NCBI GenBank assembly: GCA_002698995.1
Contig: PAAX01000030.1
Span: forward strand, 1-64,000
Direction of reading: 5' to 3'
Length of the DNA: 64,000 nucleotides
Origin: Ignavibacteriota bacterium
GTDB lineage: Bacteria; Bacteroidota; Ignavibacteria; Ignavibacteriales; Melioribacteraceae
Shown: positions 35,625-43,813 of the stretch, piece by piece
How positions within the stretch are numbered: position 1 is the first letter of the stretch
Layout of the letters: each line of letters begins with the position of its first letter
Translations under genes and position numbers: made by a program
The notes under the pieces: generated by a model
What the model saw: only the letters and a program-made list of their open reading frames with translations
What the model was told of the DNA's origin: nothing
Databases searched by the model: none

Positions 35625-35862
35625 GTGAAATTTCAGTATTTTCTTTTTATTTGTCATACGAGGTATGAATGGAATTTTCAATTTACAAGAAAGTAAAATC
35701 AGTTCCGTACCCGCTCCAAACAACTCTTATGCAATAGCTCAAAAAAAAGACCTATCATGTGGCTTATCAGTCTCTTCTTCATAGATTTTTCATTTAATTT
35801 TACTCCCCTCACCTTCGCACTGCTCAGAAATTTCGGTTTTAATATGTCAAACACTTGCACGT

Positions 35863-35874
35863 TTGTTCAAATGT
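35863..35874 (+). promoter_or_regulatory. Candidate ArsR/SmtB-type operator half-site
   Basis: TTGTTCAAATGT resembles half of an SmtB/CadC operator (AT-rich TGAACA/TGTTCA arms). It lies 15 bp before the arsR-type ATG, as expected for autorepression. The other arm is poorly matched. Confidence 0.4.
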
Positions 35875-35889
35875 ATGTAAATTTGTAAA

Positions 35890-36252
35890 ATGAAAAAAGA
35901 AACGAATGCGCCGGTTTGCGAAGTTGAAATAGTTGACGGAAAGAAAGTCGAAAAGGCAAAAGAGAAAATTGCCGACACGGACCAAGTTCTCGAGATGGCG
36001 GATATTTTTAAATTGCTTGGGGAACTAACCAGATTAAAAATTGTATTAGTTCTTTTGAATAGTGAACTTTGCGTTTGCGATCTTGCAGCGGCGATGGATG
36101 CAAATGTTTCAACCGTTTCGCATCAATTAAGATTATTAAGAAATGCGAAATTAGTCAAATATAGAAAGGAAGGAAAAATGGTTTTTTATTCCATTGACGA
36201 TAATCATATTAATGATGCGATAAAAAAAATTAAAGAACACACTGAAGAATAA
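35890..36252 (+). CDS. ArsR/SmtB-family metal repressor, CadC type
   Basis: A 120-residue winged-helix repressor. ELCVCDLA in the DNA-recognition helix region gives C61 and C63, and with the N-terminal C10 it forms the alpha3N site known from CadC (Cd/Pb/Zn). DDNHIND and KEHTEE near the end could form the alpha5 zinc site. It should repress the czc operon that follows and release DNA on binding Cd(II), Pb(II) or Zn(II). The next gene overlaps its stop by one base. Confidence 0.88.
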   Translation: MKKETNAPVCEVEIVDGKKVEKAKEKIADTDQVLEMADIFKLLGELTRLKIVLVLLNSELCVCDLAAAMDANVSTVSHQLRLLRNAKLVKYRKEGKMVFYSIDDNHINDAIKKIKEHTEE

Positions 36253-36671
36253 TGAGCAATAATTTTATAAATAAATCTACACACATCTTTTTATTATTAA
36301 CATTAGTCAGCCATCTAACATTAGCTCACGACTTGATATCCGAGTATGTTTTATGCACCGGCAGCGATGGTCATGTTGCAATTGAAAATGTAAACGAGTG
36401 TGAAGAGTGCAGCAATATTCAATTTAACGGAGACACGAAATTAGTTGTTATAAGTATACAAGACTGCGAAGATGTTGCCCTCGATCAAAACTGTTTTGAA
36501 GATGATGAATTTATTCCCCAAAATAAAATTGTTATTACAGCCAGTATTGTAAAATTTGCAACAATATTTGAAAATACCGACTATGAAAAAAAATTTAATA
36601 ATTCTTACATTGACCAAGACTTTAAAAATCCAATTTTAGAAAGATATACGTCCGTATCACTTCTAATATGA
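36252..36671 (+). CDS. Secreted Cys-rich protein of the czc operon
   Basis: A 139-residue exported protein with a signal peptide (LLLTLVSHLTLA) and a short mature part with CTGSDGH, NECEECSN and two further cysteines, then a polar tail. I recognise no named family. Its place between the repressor and the czcC-type gene suggests a periplasmic metal-binding role. The C-terminal end (ERYTSVSLLI) resembles the end of the unrelated-looking protein at 53328-53672 (FNSAFLI). It starts inside the repressor stop codon. Confidence 0.6.
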   Translation: MSNNFINKSTHIFLLLTLVSHLTLAHDLISEYVLCTGSDGHVAIENVNECEECSNIQFNGDTKLVVISIQDCEDVALDQNCFEDDEFIPQNKIVITASIVKFATIFENTDYEKKFNNSYIDQDFKNPILERYTSVSLLI

Positions 36672-36691
36672 TACTATTTATCAAATAGTAT
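36671..36691 (+). repeat. Palindrome ATACTATTT / AAATAGTAT
   Basis: Nine-bp perfect arms with a three-base spacer lie just after the secreted-protein gene and 52 bp before czcC. It could be an operator or a hairpin that tunes downstream expression. Confidence 0.45.
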
Positions 36692-36743
36692 TAATCATCA
36701 ACATATTCTTAAAAAACATTACAGTAAAAACAAAGGAATTTTT

Positions 36744-37988
36744 ATGAACAAAGCAGTGTGTATAATTTCTGCCGTTTTGTTTGCTCTATTTACGGTTACA
36801 ACCTATGGACAAACAAGCGGCGGACTAACCATTGAAGAAGCAGTATCGATGGCAGTTCAGAATAATCCCGAACTGCAAGCTTTACGCTATGAAATAGATG
36901 CTCTTGAAGCGGCAAAGTTACAGAGCGGTTTAATGCCTAATCCCGAGTTTGGAGTTGAAGCTGAAAATATTTTCGGCAGTAAAGATTTCAACGGATTTGA
37001 TAACAGTGAAATAACAGCGCTTTTAAGCCAGGATATTTTACTTGCCGGTAAAATTAGTAAGCGTGTTAAAGTTGCTGAATCGAACATCTCTCTTGCTGAA
37101 TGGGATTATGAAACAAAGAGAATAGAAATTATTACTGAAATAAGAAAAGTATTTCAGCAAGCATTAGCAGTACAACTTCTTATTGAAAAAAATGAAGAAC
37201 TTATAAAAATATCAGATGAGTTTATTGCAAATCTTCAAAAACGTGTTGATGCCGGTAAAATTTCTCCGGCTGAAGTATCGCGTGCAAAGATAATTCTCAA
37301 CTCTCTGAATATTGATCTGAACCGTTTAAAATCCGAATATGAAATCTTCAAATCTGAGTTGCTCTCACTGATTTATCAGCCCGATTTAACCATAAATTCC
37401 CTTGCCGGCGAACTTAAGTTTACGGTTGATATACCGAGTTACAATTCACTTGTTGACCGGTTAGAGGACAATCCGAAACTAAAAAGATATGAAAGCGAAT
37501 ACGATAAACGAATGGCAGTTGTAAATCTGGAAGAATCGAAAGCAGTACCCGATTTAACAATAAGCGCCGGATTTAAAAGATTAAACGATGCTAAAGCTAA
37601 CACGTTCTTGATCGGAGCTTCAATACCTCTTCCAATCTTCGACAGGAATCAAGGCGCAATACAGGAAGCACAAATCCGCGTTGATCAAAAAAAGAGAGAA
37701 TACGAGTCCGTTAAAAATAGATTAACTCTGCAATTAAACGTTCTGTATAAAAGATTGACAACACTCAAAACAACCGCAGAACAGCTTCAGAGTGAATCGA
37801 TACCGCAGGCTGAAGAGGCATTTAAAATTATTAAAGAAGGCAATCTCGTTGGAAGATTTGCCATACTCGATGTGCTCGATGCCGAACGTACTTTGTTCGA
37901 ACTGCAGAATCAATACTTAAATGTTATCGGTGAAATTCATTCTGTTGAAACGGAAATAGAAGGTTTAATTGCAAAGGAAATAAAATAA
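36744..37988 (+). CDS. czcC: CzcC-type outer-membrane channel
   Basis: A 414-residue TolC-family protein with a signal peptide ending near TTYGQ, the segment LTIEEAVSMAVQNNPELQALR, and long helices with AKIILNSLNIDLNRL. IGASIPLPIFDRNQGAIQEA is typical of the CzcC group. It forms the outer channel of the CzcCBA complex. It has an AAAGGAA ribosome binding site and is 13 bp before the adaptor gene. Confidence 0.88.
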   Translation: MNKAVCIISAVLFALFTVTTYGQTSGGLTIEEAVSMAVQNNPELQALRYEIDALEAAKLQSGLMPNPEFGVEAENIFGSKDFNGFDNSEITALLSQDILLAGKISKRVKVAESNISLAEWDYETKRIEIITEIRKVFQQALAVQLLIEKNEELIKISDEFIANLQKRVDAGKISPAEVSRAKIILNSLNIDLNRLKSEYEIFKSELLSLIYQPDLTINSLAGELKFTVDIPSYNSLVDRLEDNPKLKRYESEYDKRMAVVNLEESKAVPDLTISAGFKRLNDAKANTFLIGASIPLPIFDRNQGAIQEAQIRVDQKKREYESVKNRLTLQLNVLYKRLTTLKTTAEQLQSESIPQAEEAFKIIKEGNLVGRFAILDVLDAERTLFELQNQYLNVIGEIHSVETEIEGLIAKEIK

Positions 37989-38001
37989 AGGATAAATAAT
38001 T

Positions 38002-38994
38002 ATGGAAAAGAGAAATAAATTAATCTATTTGATTATCGGTATTGCCATCGGCACCGTTATTGCTCTAGCGGCTTCAGCATTATTGTATAGCGGCGGAGAT
38101 ACGGAAATACATTCTGCCGAAGAAGCCGGGCATACTGAAAAAAACATCGAAGGCGAAGAACATACTGAAGAAGAAATTGTTACTATTTCCGATTCGGAAA
38201 TAAAGGAACTCGGAATTGAACTCGACACTGTTGGTTCTAAAAAATTGCAGATGCATACCGATTTAACCGGCGAAATTGTGCCTGACCCCGATAAACTTGC
38301 TCATATTGTTCCAAGATTCTCGGGAATTGTAAAAACAGTTTACAAGAAAATTGGTGATAAAGTTAAAAAAGACGAAGTGATTGCAGTTATCGAAAGCAAC
38401 GAAAGTCTTGTTACTTATGAAGTTAAATCCTCAATCGATGGTGTCGTGCTCGAACTGCATATGACACCCGGCGAATTGATTGGCGATGATAAACACATTG
38501 TTACCATTGCCGATTTAAGTTCAGTCTGGGCAGAATTGACTGTATATCAAAAAGATATTGATAAGATTAAATTAGGTCAGAGCACTCAAATATATTTTAA
38601 GAATATAGAAAATGCCGTTAATGGAAAAATATTCTATTTAAGTCCTACCGTTGATGAACATACACGTACTGCAACAGCGAGAGTACGCTTGAATAATTCA
38701 TCCGGCTACTGGAAACCAGGAATGTTCATCACTGGAAAAGTGTTGACTGATTTTGTAGTAGTTGATCAAGCAGTAACCCTCAATGCAATTCAAAACTTCG
38801 AAGGTCAGAAAGTTGTATTCGTAAAAGAGGGCGAAGGGTTCAGACCGCAGCCGGTAACTATCGGAAAAACGAATACAAATTACACCGAAATTTTGAGCGG
38901 CTTGCAAGACGGGCAAACCTACATAGCCGAAGGCGCTTTTGTAATTAAATCGGAATTGTTAAAAGAATCGTTCGGCGGCGGTCACGGTCATTAA
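38002..38994 (+). CDS. czcB: CzcB-type RND adaptor
   Basis: A 330-residue membrane-fusion protein with an N-terminal anchor, an acidic/His linker (HTEKNIEGEEHTEEE), a barrel-sandwich (IVPRFSGIVKTVYKKIGDKV), beta-barrel and membrane-proximal domains, and a GGGHGH end. It lacks the CPICGM-type metal modules seen in the CusB-like protein, so divalent ions are the likely load. It lies between czcC and czcA. Confidence 0.88.
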   Translation: MEKRNKLIYLIIGIAIGTVIALAASALLYSGGDTEIHSAEEAGHTEKNIEGEEHTEEEIVTISDSEIKELGIELDTVGSKKLQMHTDLTGEIVPDPDKLAHIVPRFSGIVKTVYKKIGDKVKKDEVIAVIESNESLVTYEVKSSIDGVVLELHMTPGELIGDDKHIVTIADLSSVWAELTVYQKDIDKIKLGQSTQIYFKNIENAVNGKIFYLSPTVDEHTRTATARVRLNNSSGYWKPGMFITGKVLTDFVVVDQAVTLNAIQNFEGQKVVFVKEGEGFRPQPVTIGKTNTNYTEILSGLQDGQTYIAEGAFVIKSELLKESFGGGHGH

Positions 38995-39009
38995 TTTTAG
39001 GAGGACTTA

Positions 39010-42000
39010 ATGGATAGAATAATAGATTTTGCACTTAAAAACCGGCTGCTGATTACTGTTCTTGCAATAGTTGTTTTTGCAGGCGGTTATTTCAGTTATA
39101 ATAATTTACCCATAGATGCATTCCCGGATGTGTCACCTTCCCTTGTTCAGGTATTTACCGTAACCGAAGGGCTTGCACCGGAAGAAGTTGAAAAGTATGT
39201 AACATTTCCAATTGAGACATCAATGAACGGATTGCCGAATTTGAAAAATATACGTTCCGTTTCAAACTTCGGTTTGTCTGTAGTTAACATTTATTTTGAA
39301 GACGAAACAGATATTTACTTCGCCAGGCAGGTTGTTGGAGAAAGATTACAGGAAGCGCGCGAACAGATACCGGAAGGATTTGGCGATCCGCAGATGGGAC
39401 CCATCTCAACCGGAATGGGATTAGTGCTGTTTTATTATCTCGACGATACAACCGGCAAATATTCTCTAACCGAACTTAGAACAATCCAGGACTGGATAAT
39501 TAAGTATCAGCTTCAAACAGTTCCCGGTGTTACGGAGGTACTCGGCATCGGCGGCTGGGAAAAACAATTTCACGTTGTTACAGACCCGAATGCATTACTG
39601 CGGTACAATATTGCCGTGAATGATCTGGTTGATATAATTAAGAAAAACAACCTGAACGTAGGCGCATCATATATTGAGCGTGATGCTGAAGAATTTTTAG
39701 TCCGTTCGGTTGGACTGGCAACAAAAATTGAAGATTTGGAAAACATTGTAATTAAATCCGAAGACGGCACACCTATTTATTTGGACCAAGTTGCTGATAT
39801 CCAAATCGGCGGGGCAATAAGAAGGGGACTTCAAACAAGAAACGGTATTGAGGAAGTTGTGTCCGGTCAGGTGATAAAGTTATTCGGAACAAACTCTTCA
39901 ACGGTAATAAGCGATGTTGAAAAAAAGATGGCGGAGATAAATAAAACACTTCCCGAAGGAATAGAGATCGTTCCATATTACGAACAGAAATCACTTGTTG
40001 AAGCTGCAGTAAGTACCGTAACCAATGCGTTGCTGCAGGGAATCGCACTTGTTGCAATTATATTGATTTTGTTTATGGGATCGATAAGACCGAGTGTGGT
40101 TGTTGCTTTATCAATCCCATTCTCTGTTTTGTTTTCTTTTATTGGAATGGAATACTTCGGTATTTCTATAAATTTAATGTCATTCGGCGGACTCGCAATT
40201 GCAATTGGTATGATGGTGGACGGGAGTATTGTTCTTGTTGAAAATGTGGACAGGCTAAAACGGGAATCATCTCCGGATGAAAATTTTATTCATATTGTTG
40301 CCAAAGCAAGTAGAGAAGTTCTGCGCCCAATTATCTTCTCAATAATAATAATCATTACTGTTTTTATTCCTTTATTTACATTACAAGGAGTTGAAGGTAA
40401 AACATTCAGACCGCTCGCTTATACAATTGCTCTCGCTATGTTCGGCTCATTAATCTTTGCGATGTTTTTAGCCCCTGTGTATTCTTCATTCCTGTTAAAA
40501 CATAAGAAGAAAAAACTTGCCGGTGATGAACCGAAAGAAAATTTAATAATTAGAGTGCTGTTGAAAATATATAATCCTGTTATAAAGTTTTTTGTAAAGA
40601 CCCGGATTGCTGCGGTAATACTGGGTATATTAATTCTAATAGCCGGTGTGTTTATTTATCCAAGGCTTGGTTCGGAGTTTACGCCGACTTTAAAGGAAGG
40701 AACGCTCGTTGTAAGATTAGCTCTTGCTCCTTCAATCTCAATTGAGGAAAGTAAAAAAACAGCTTTGCTAGTTGAAAAAAGAATTATGCAGGTTGAAGAA
40801 GTTACCGGAACCGTAAGCAGAATTGGAAGAGGCGAAGTAGGTGCCCATACCGATCCGATCAACAGTATTGAAATGTATATCCTTCTTAAAGGTGAAGATG
40901 ACTGGCGACCGGGAATGACGCAGGAAAAACTTGAAGATGAAATTAGGCAGAAAGTAGGAAACTATCCCGGTGCGCTTACAAACTTTACACAACCAATCCA
41001 AATGACTGTTGACGAATTATTGGAAGGTGTTAAAGCCGAACTTGCCGTTAAACTTTTCGGTGATGATCTTACGTCGTTAAAATCAAAAGCGGAAGAGATT
41101 GCAGGAGTACTTAGAAACGTAAGAGGAGGCGCCGATATTCAGGTTGATCAGGTTAGCGGTAAGCCGCAACTTAAAATAACAGTCGACCGCCACGCAATAG
41201 CGCGCTACGGCTTAAATCTCGCGGACGTTCAGCAAGTTATTAAAACCGCGATCGGCGGAGAAACTTCAGGACAGATTTTTGAGGGTATAAGACGGTTTGA
41301 TATTTTTGTCCGCTTAGCGCCGGAATACAGAGATAACAAAGCGGTTATTAACGAATTGCTGATAAGCACACCTTCGGGAATGCAGGTTCCATTAAGCCAA
41401 GTTGCCGAAATTGAAGAGATCGAGGGGCCGCGGCAAATAACACGCGAGCAGAATCAACGTTTTATTATCGTGCAATGTAATGTTGTTGGCAGAGATATCG
41501 GGGGTTTTGTTCAAGAAGCTCAAAAAGAAATTGATGAGAAAGTTTCTTTACCAATTGGCTACTATACCACTTGGGGCGGACAGTACAAACTGCAGCAGGA
41601 AGCAAACAAACGATTTGCAATTGTTATCCCTATTACATTATTGATTGTATTCTTCTTGCTCTACTCAAGTTTCAACTCGATGAAAAATACCTTGCTGATA
41701 TTTATAAATATTCCGCTTGCATTGGTTGGCGGAGTTATCGGATTGTGGATTACGGGACAAAATCTATCCGTTCCCTCTTCGGTTGGTTTTATTGCGCTCT
41801 TCGGTATTGCTCTGCAGAACGGAATGGTGCTCGTTACATATCTGAATCAATTGCTGCGCGAAGGAAGGTCAATTGACGAAGCCTCTATTGAAGGCGCAAA
41901 ACTCAGACTTCGCCCGGTACTGATGACGGCGCTGACAACAATGCTCGGTTTGCTACCCTTGCTTATTGCAACAGGCACCGGGAGTGAAGTTCAAAAACCG

Positions 42001-42111
42001 CTTGCTACGGTGGTTATCGGCGGATTGTTTACTTCGACTATACTTACGCTGATTGTTTTGCCGGCATTGTATAAATGGTTCCCGGTTAAAGTAAGAGCAG
42101 GTGAGATGTAA
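39010..42111 (+). CDS. czcA: CzcA-type divalent-metal RND pump
   Basis: A 1033-residue heavy-metal RND transporter with 12 helices and two periplasmic loops. The helix-4 motif GMMVDGSIVLVENVDRL and the segment TVDELLEGVKAELAVKLFGDD are of the CzcA/CnrA type, for Zn(II), Co(II), Cd(II) or Ni(II). It works with the adaptor and the channel encoded just upstream. A strong hairpin follows its stop, then a PII-like gene. The operon mirrors the cus operon at 7162-13961 in order and in the trailing PII-like gene. Confidence 0.92.
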   Translation: MDRIIDFALKNRLLITVLAIVVFAGGYFSYNNLPIDAFPDVSPSLVQVFTVTEGLAPEEVEKYVTFPIETSMNGLPNLKNIRSVSNFGLSVVNIYFEDETDIYFARQVVGERLQEAREQIPEGFGDPQMGPISTGMGLVLFYYLDDTTGKYSLTELRTIQDWIIKYQLQTVPGVTEVLGIGGWEKQFHVVTDPNALLRYNIAVNDLVDIIKKNNLNVGASYIERDAEEFLVRSVGLATKIEDLENIVIKSEDGTPIYLDQVADIQIGGAIRRGLQTRNGIEEVVSGQVIKLFGTNSSTVISDVEKKMAEINKTLPEGIEIVPYYEQKSLVEAAVSTVTNALLQGIALVAIILILFMGSIRPSVVVALSIPFSVLFSFIGMEYFGISINLMSFGGLAIAIGMMVDGSIVLVENVDRLKRESSPDENFIHIVAKASREVLRPIIFSIIIIITVFIPLFTLQGVEGKTFRPLAYTIALAMFGSLIFAMFLAPVYSSFLLKHKKKKLAGDEPKENLIIRVLLKIYNPVIKFFVKTRIAAVILGILILIAGVFIYPRLGSEFTPTLKEGTLVVRLALAPSISIEESKKTALLVEKRIMQVEEVTGTVSRIGRGEVGAHTDPINSIEMYILLKGEDDWRPGMTQEKLEDEIRQKVGNYPGALTNFTQPIQMTVDELLEGVKAELAVKLFGDDLTSLKSKAEEIAGVLRNVRGGADIQVDQVSGKPQLKITVDRHAIARYGLNLADVQQVIKTAIGGETSGQIFEGIRRFDIFVRLAPEYRDNKAVINELLISTPSGMQVPLSQVAEIEEIEGPRQITREQNQRFIIVQCNVVGRDIGGFVQEAQKEIDEKVSLPIGYYTTWGGQYKLQQEANKRFAIVIPITLLIVFFLLYSSFNSMKNTLLIFINIPLALVGGVIGLWITGQNLSVPSSVGFIALFGIALQNGMVLVTYLNQLLREGRSIDEASIEGAKLRLRPVLMTALTTMLGLLPLLIATGTGSEVQKPLATVVIGGLFTSTILTLIVLPALYKWFPVKVRAGEM

Positions 42112-42149
42112 ACACAAATTTCGCAAAATAATACGAGTACTAAATAATA

Positions 42150-42184
42150 AACTTCGAAGGTAACTTGCTTTTACCTTCGAAGTT
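42150..42184 (+). terminator. Strong hairpin between czcA and the PII-like gene
   Basis: Perfect 14-bp arms (42150-42163 and 42171-42184) enclose a seven-base loop, followed by GCTTTAGG. The stem is strong but the T tract is short, so it may cut down transcription into the PII-like gene or protect the czcCBA message. Confidence 0.65.
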
Positions 42185-42215
42185 GCTTTAGGCAGCAAAT
42201 TAAAAGGAGAAAAAA

Positions 42216-42557
42216 ATGAAAGAAATAAAAGCAATAATTAGACCGTTCAAATTGGATGCTGTAATTACCGCACTTCATAATATTGAAGGATTACCGGGCA
42301 TTACAATTTCCTGGATAAAAGGTTTCGGAAAATCTAAAGCTAAAGATTCCGAGGATTCAATAAGAGATGGACTGCACGATTATGTCGAAAAAGTGAAACT
42401 GGAATTAGTTGTTCATAATGATATTGTTGATGAAGTTGTGGATACTATTCAACGAATCGCACATACAGGTAATCCCGGCGACGGGAAAATATTTGTAGTT
42501 GAGGTGAGTAACACAATTAAGATTCGTACGAATGAAAGAGGTGAAGAAGCAATATAA
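42216..42557 (+). CDS. PII-like signalling protein of the czc operon
   Basis: A 113-residue PII-fold protein with MKEIKAIIRPFKLDAVITAL at the N-terminus, a B-loop-like HTGNPGDGKIF and the end IRTNERGEEAI. The T-loop (ISWIKGFGKSKAKDSEDS) is longer than that of its partner at 7162-7494 and lacks the uridylylated Tyr of GlnB. It has an AAAAGGAG ribosome binding site. Its place after an RND pump, as in the cus operon, suggests a pump-linked regulator rather than a nitrogen regulator. Confidence 0.78.
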   Translation: MKEIKAIIRPFKLDAVITALHNIEGLPGITISWIKGFGKSKAKDSEDSIRDGLHDYVEKVKLELVVHNDIVDEVVDTIQRIAHTGNPGDGKIFVVEVSNTIKIRTNERGEEAI

Positions 42558-42573
42558 TATTCTTTATGAATTT

Positions 42574-43431
42574 ATGTATAACTCAAAAACACATATAAGA
42601 TTAGTAAGAGTGATCGCCATTGCAGTTTTACTTCTTACCGGCTTTAATAGATTATTAAGCGCTCAGCAAAATGCAGTAGTTGATAGCAAAGAGGATTTGA
42701 TTTTTATTAAGAATTATTATGAAAGTATTTTTAAGAACGACAGCACAAATTACTCAGCTCTTACTAATCTTGGTGTTATTTACCAGCAGCAAGGTGATTT
42801 AGAGAACTCTGTTCGATTTTTTAAAAAAGCAGCCGGGTTACATCCGTATAACGCAAGAGCTTATCATAATCTCGGAATTCTTTATAGCTTAATGGGAAAG
42901 CTTGACGATGCGATTATTTATCTCGAAAAAGCGGCGGAAATTGATTCAGCGAGTTCGTATTCAATACGACAACTGGGAATTATTCACTTGCAAAATAAAA
43001 AGTATATAGAAGCAATTGAATCATTTAACAAAGCTTTAAGCAGAGATAAACTGGATACCGAAAGTTACCTGGGCAAAGCCTTAACTTTTTGGTTAATGGA
43101 AGATTACAAAAATGTAATTACAACAATTGATAAAATGAAGCGCTTCAACTTACGGTTTTACCGTATGGAACTGCTGCTCGCCGATGTTTATTATAAATTG
43201 AACGATTATGACAACGCAATGAAATATGCAAAGATTGATGAACAAGAAAATTCATCTAAAGCAGAAGGACATTATATACTCGGACAAATATTTAGTTCTG
43301 TCGGAGAAAACGGCAAAGCAAAACGTGAATTTGAAAAGGTCTCTTCTATCATACAAGAAAATCCGGATGCTTCCTTGGAATTAAGTATTAACATTTTCTT
43401 TGAATCAAAAGTTAAACAACAATTTGAGTAA
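42574..43431 (+). CDS. Exported TPR-repeat protein near the second ccmF
   Basis: A 285-residue protein with an N-terminal hydrophobic anchor or signal (VRVIAIAVLLLTGFNRLL) and about six TPR units (for example NARAYHNLGILYSLMGKLDDAI). The start is unsure: the ATG at 42574 and an ATG at 42532 inside the PII-like gene both lack a clear ribosome binding site. It lies just before a CcmE-like gene and ccmF, so it may play the part of the CcmI/CcmH TPR chaperone for apocytochromes. That role is inferred from position. Confidence 0.7.
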   Translation: MYNSKTHIRLVRVIAIAVLLLTGFNRLLSAQQNAVVDSKEDLIFIKNYYESIFKNDSTNYSALTNLGVIYQQQGDLENSVRFFKKAAGLHPYNARAYHNLGILYSLMGKLDDAIIYLEKAAEIDSASSYSIRQLGIIHLQNKKYIEAIESFNKALSRDKLDTESYLGKALTFWLMEDYKNVITTIDKMKRFNLRFYRMELLLADVYYKLNDYDNAMKYAKIDEQENSSKAEGHYILGQIFSSVGENGKAKREFEKVSSIIQENPDASLELSINIFFESKVKQQFE

Positions 43432-43435
43432 ATAA

Positions 43436-43783
43436 ATGAAAACATCAAAATTGATATTACCTCTAATTTTCGCCGTGGTTATAGTAATAATGTACTTTAC
43501 CTATTTTGCGCAAACCGGTGAAATAGGTTCATTCAGTAAATTCAGTCCCGGCAGCGAGATAAATCAAAGTATAATTGTAGAAATTGTTAAATCGAAAGGT
43601 TTCGAAAGAGATGCTAACGGCAATATTATTTCTTTTTATGCAAGAGACAAAAATAATGTTGAAGCGAAAGTTACTTCTCACGAACCTATTGTAACGGAAA
43701 TAATTGATGCGGAGGTTGTTGAGGTGTTTGGACATATGCACGATAATACTTTGAACGCATCAAAAGTAACTGTTATTAAATGA
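43436..43783 (+). CDS. CcmE-like haem chaperone candidate
   Basis: A 115-residue protein with one N-terminal helix (LILPLIFAVVIVIMYFTYFA) and a small beta-rich domain with VVEVFGHMHDNTLNASKVTVIK, similar in length and topology to the OB-fold of CcmE. The usual haem-binding HxxxY motif of CcmE is not clear; the histidines of GHMHDN are candidates. The gene is 30 bp before ccmF. A truncated remnant with the same core (46214-46309) lies after ccmF. I hold the CcmE link as likely, not proven. Confidence 0.55.
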   Translation: MKTSKLILPLIFAVVIVIMYFTYFAQTGEIGSFSKFSPGSEINQSIIVEIVKSKGFERDANGNIISFYARDKNNVEAKVTSHEPIVTEIIDAEVVEVFGHMHDNTLNASKVTVIK

Positions 43784-43813
43784 AATCAATAAATAAAATT
43801 CCCCGGAAAATTT

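Larger units (their letters stand above)
35566..35889. other. Divergent merR / arsR control region
   Basis: This 324-bp non-coding stretch holds the leftward mer promoter and a putative ArsR/SmtB-type operator. In the remaining middle I see no gene or other clear signal. Confidence 0.6.
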
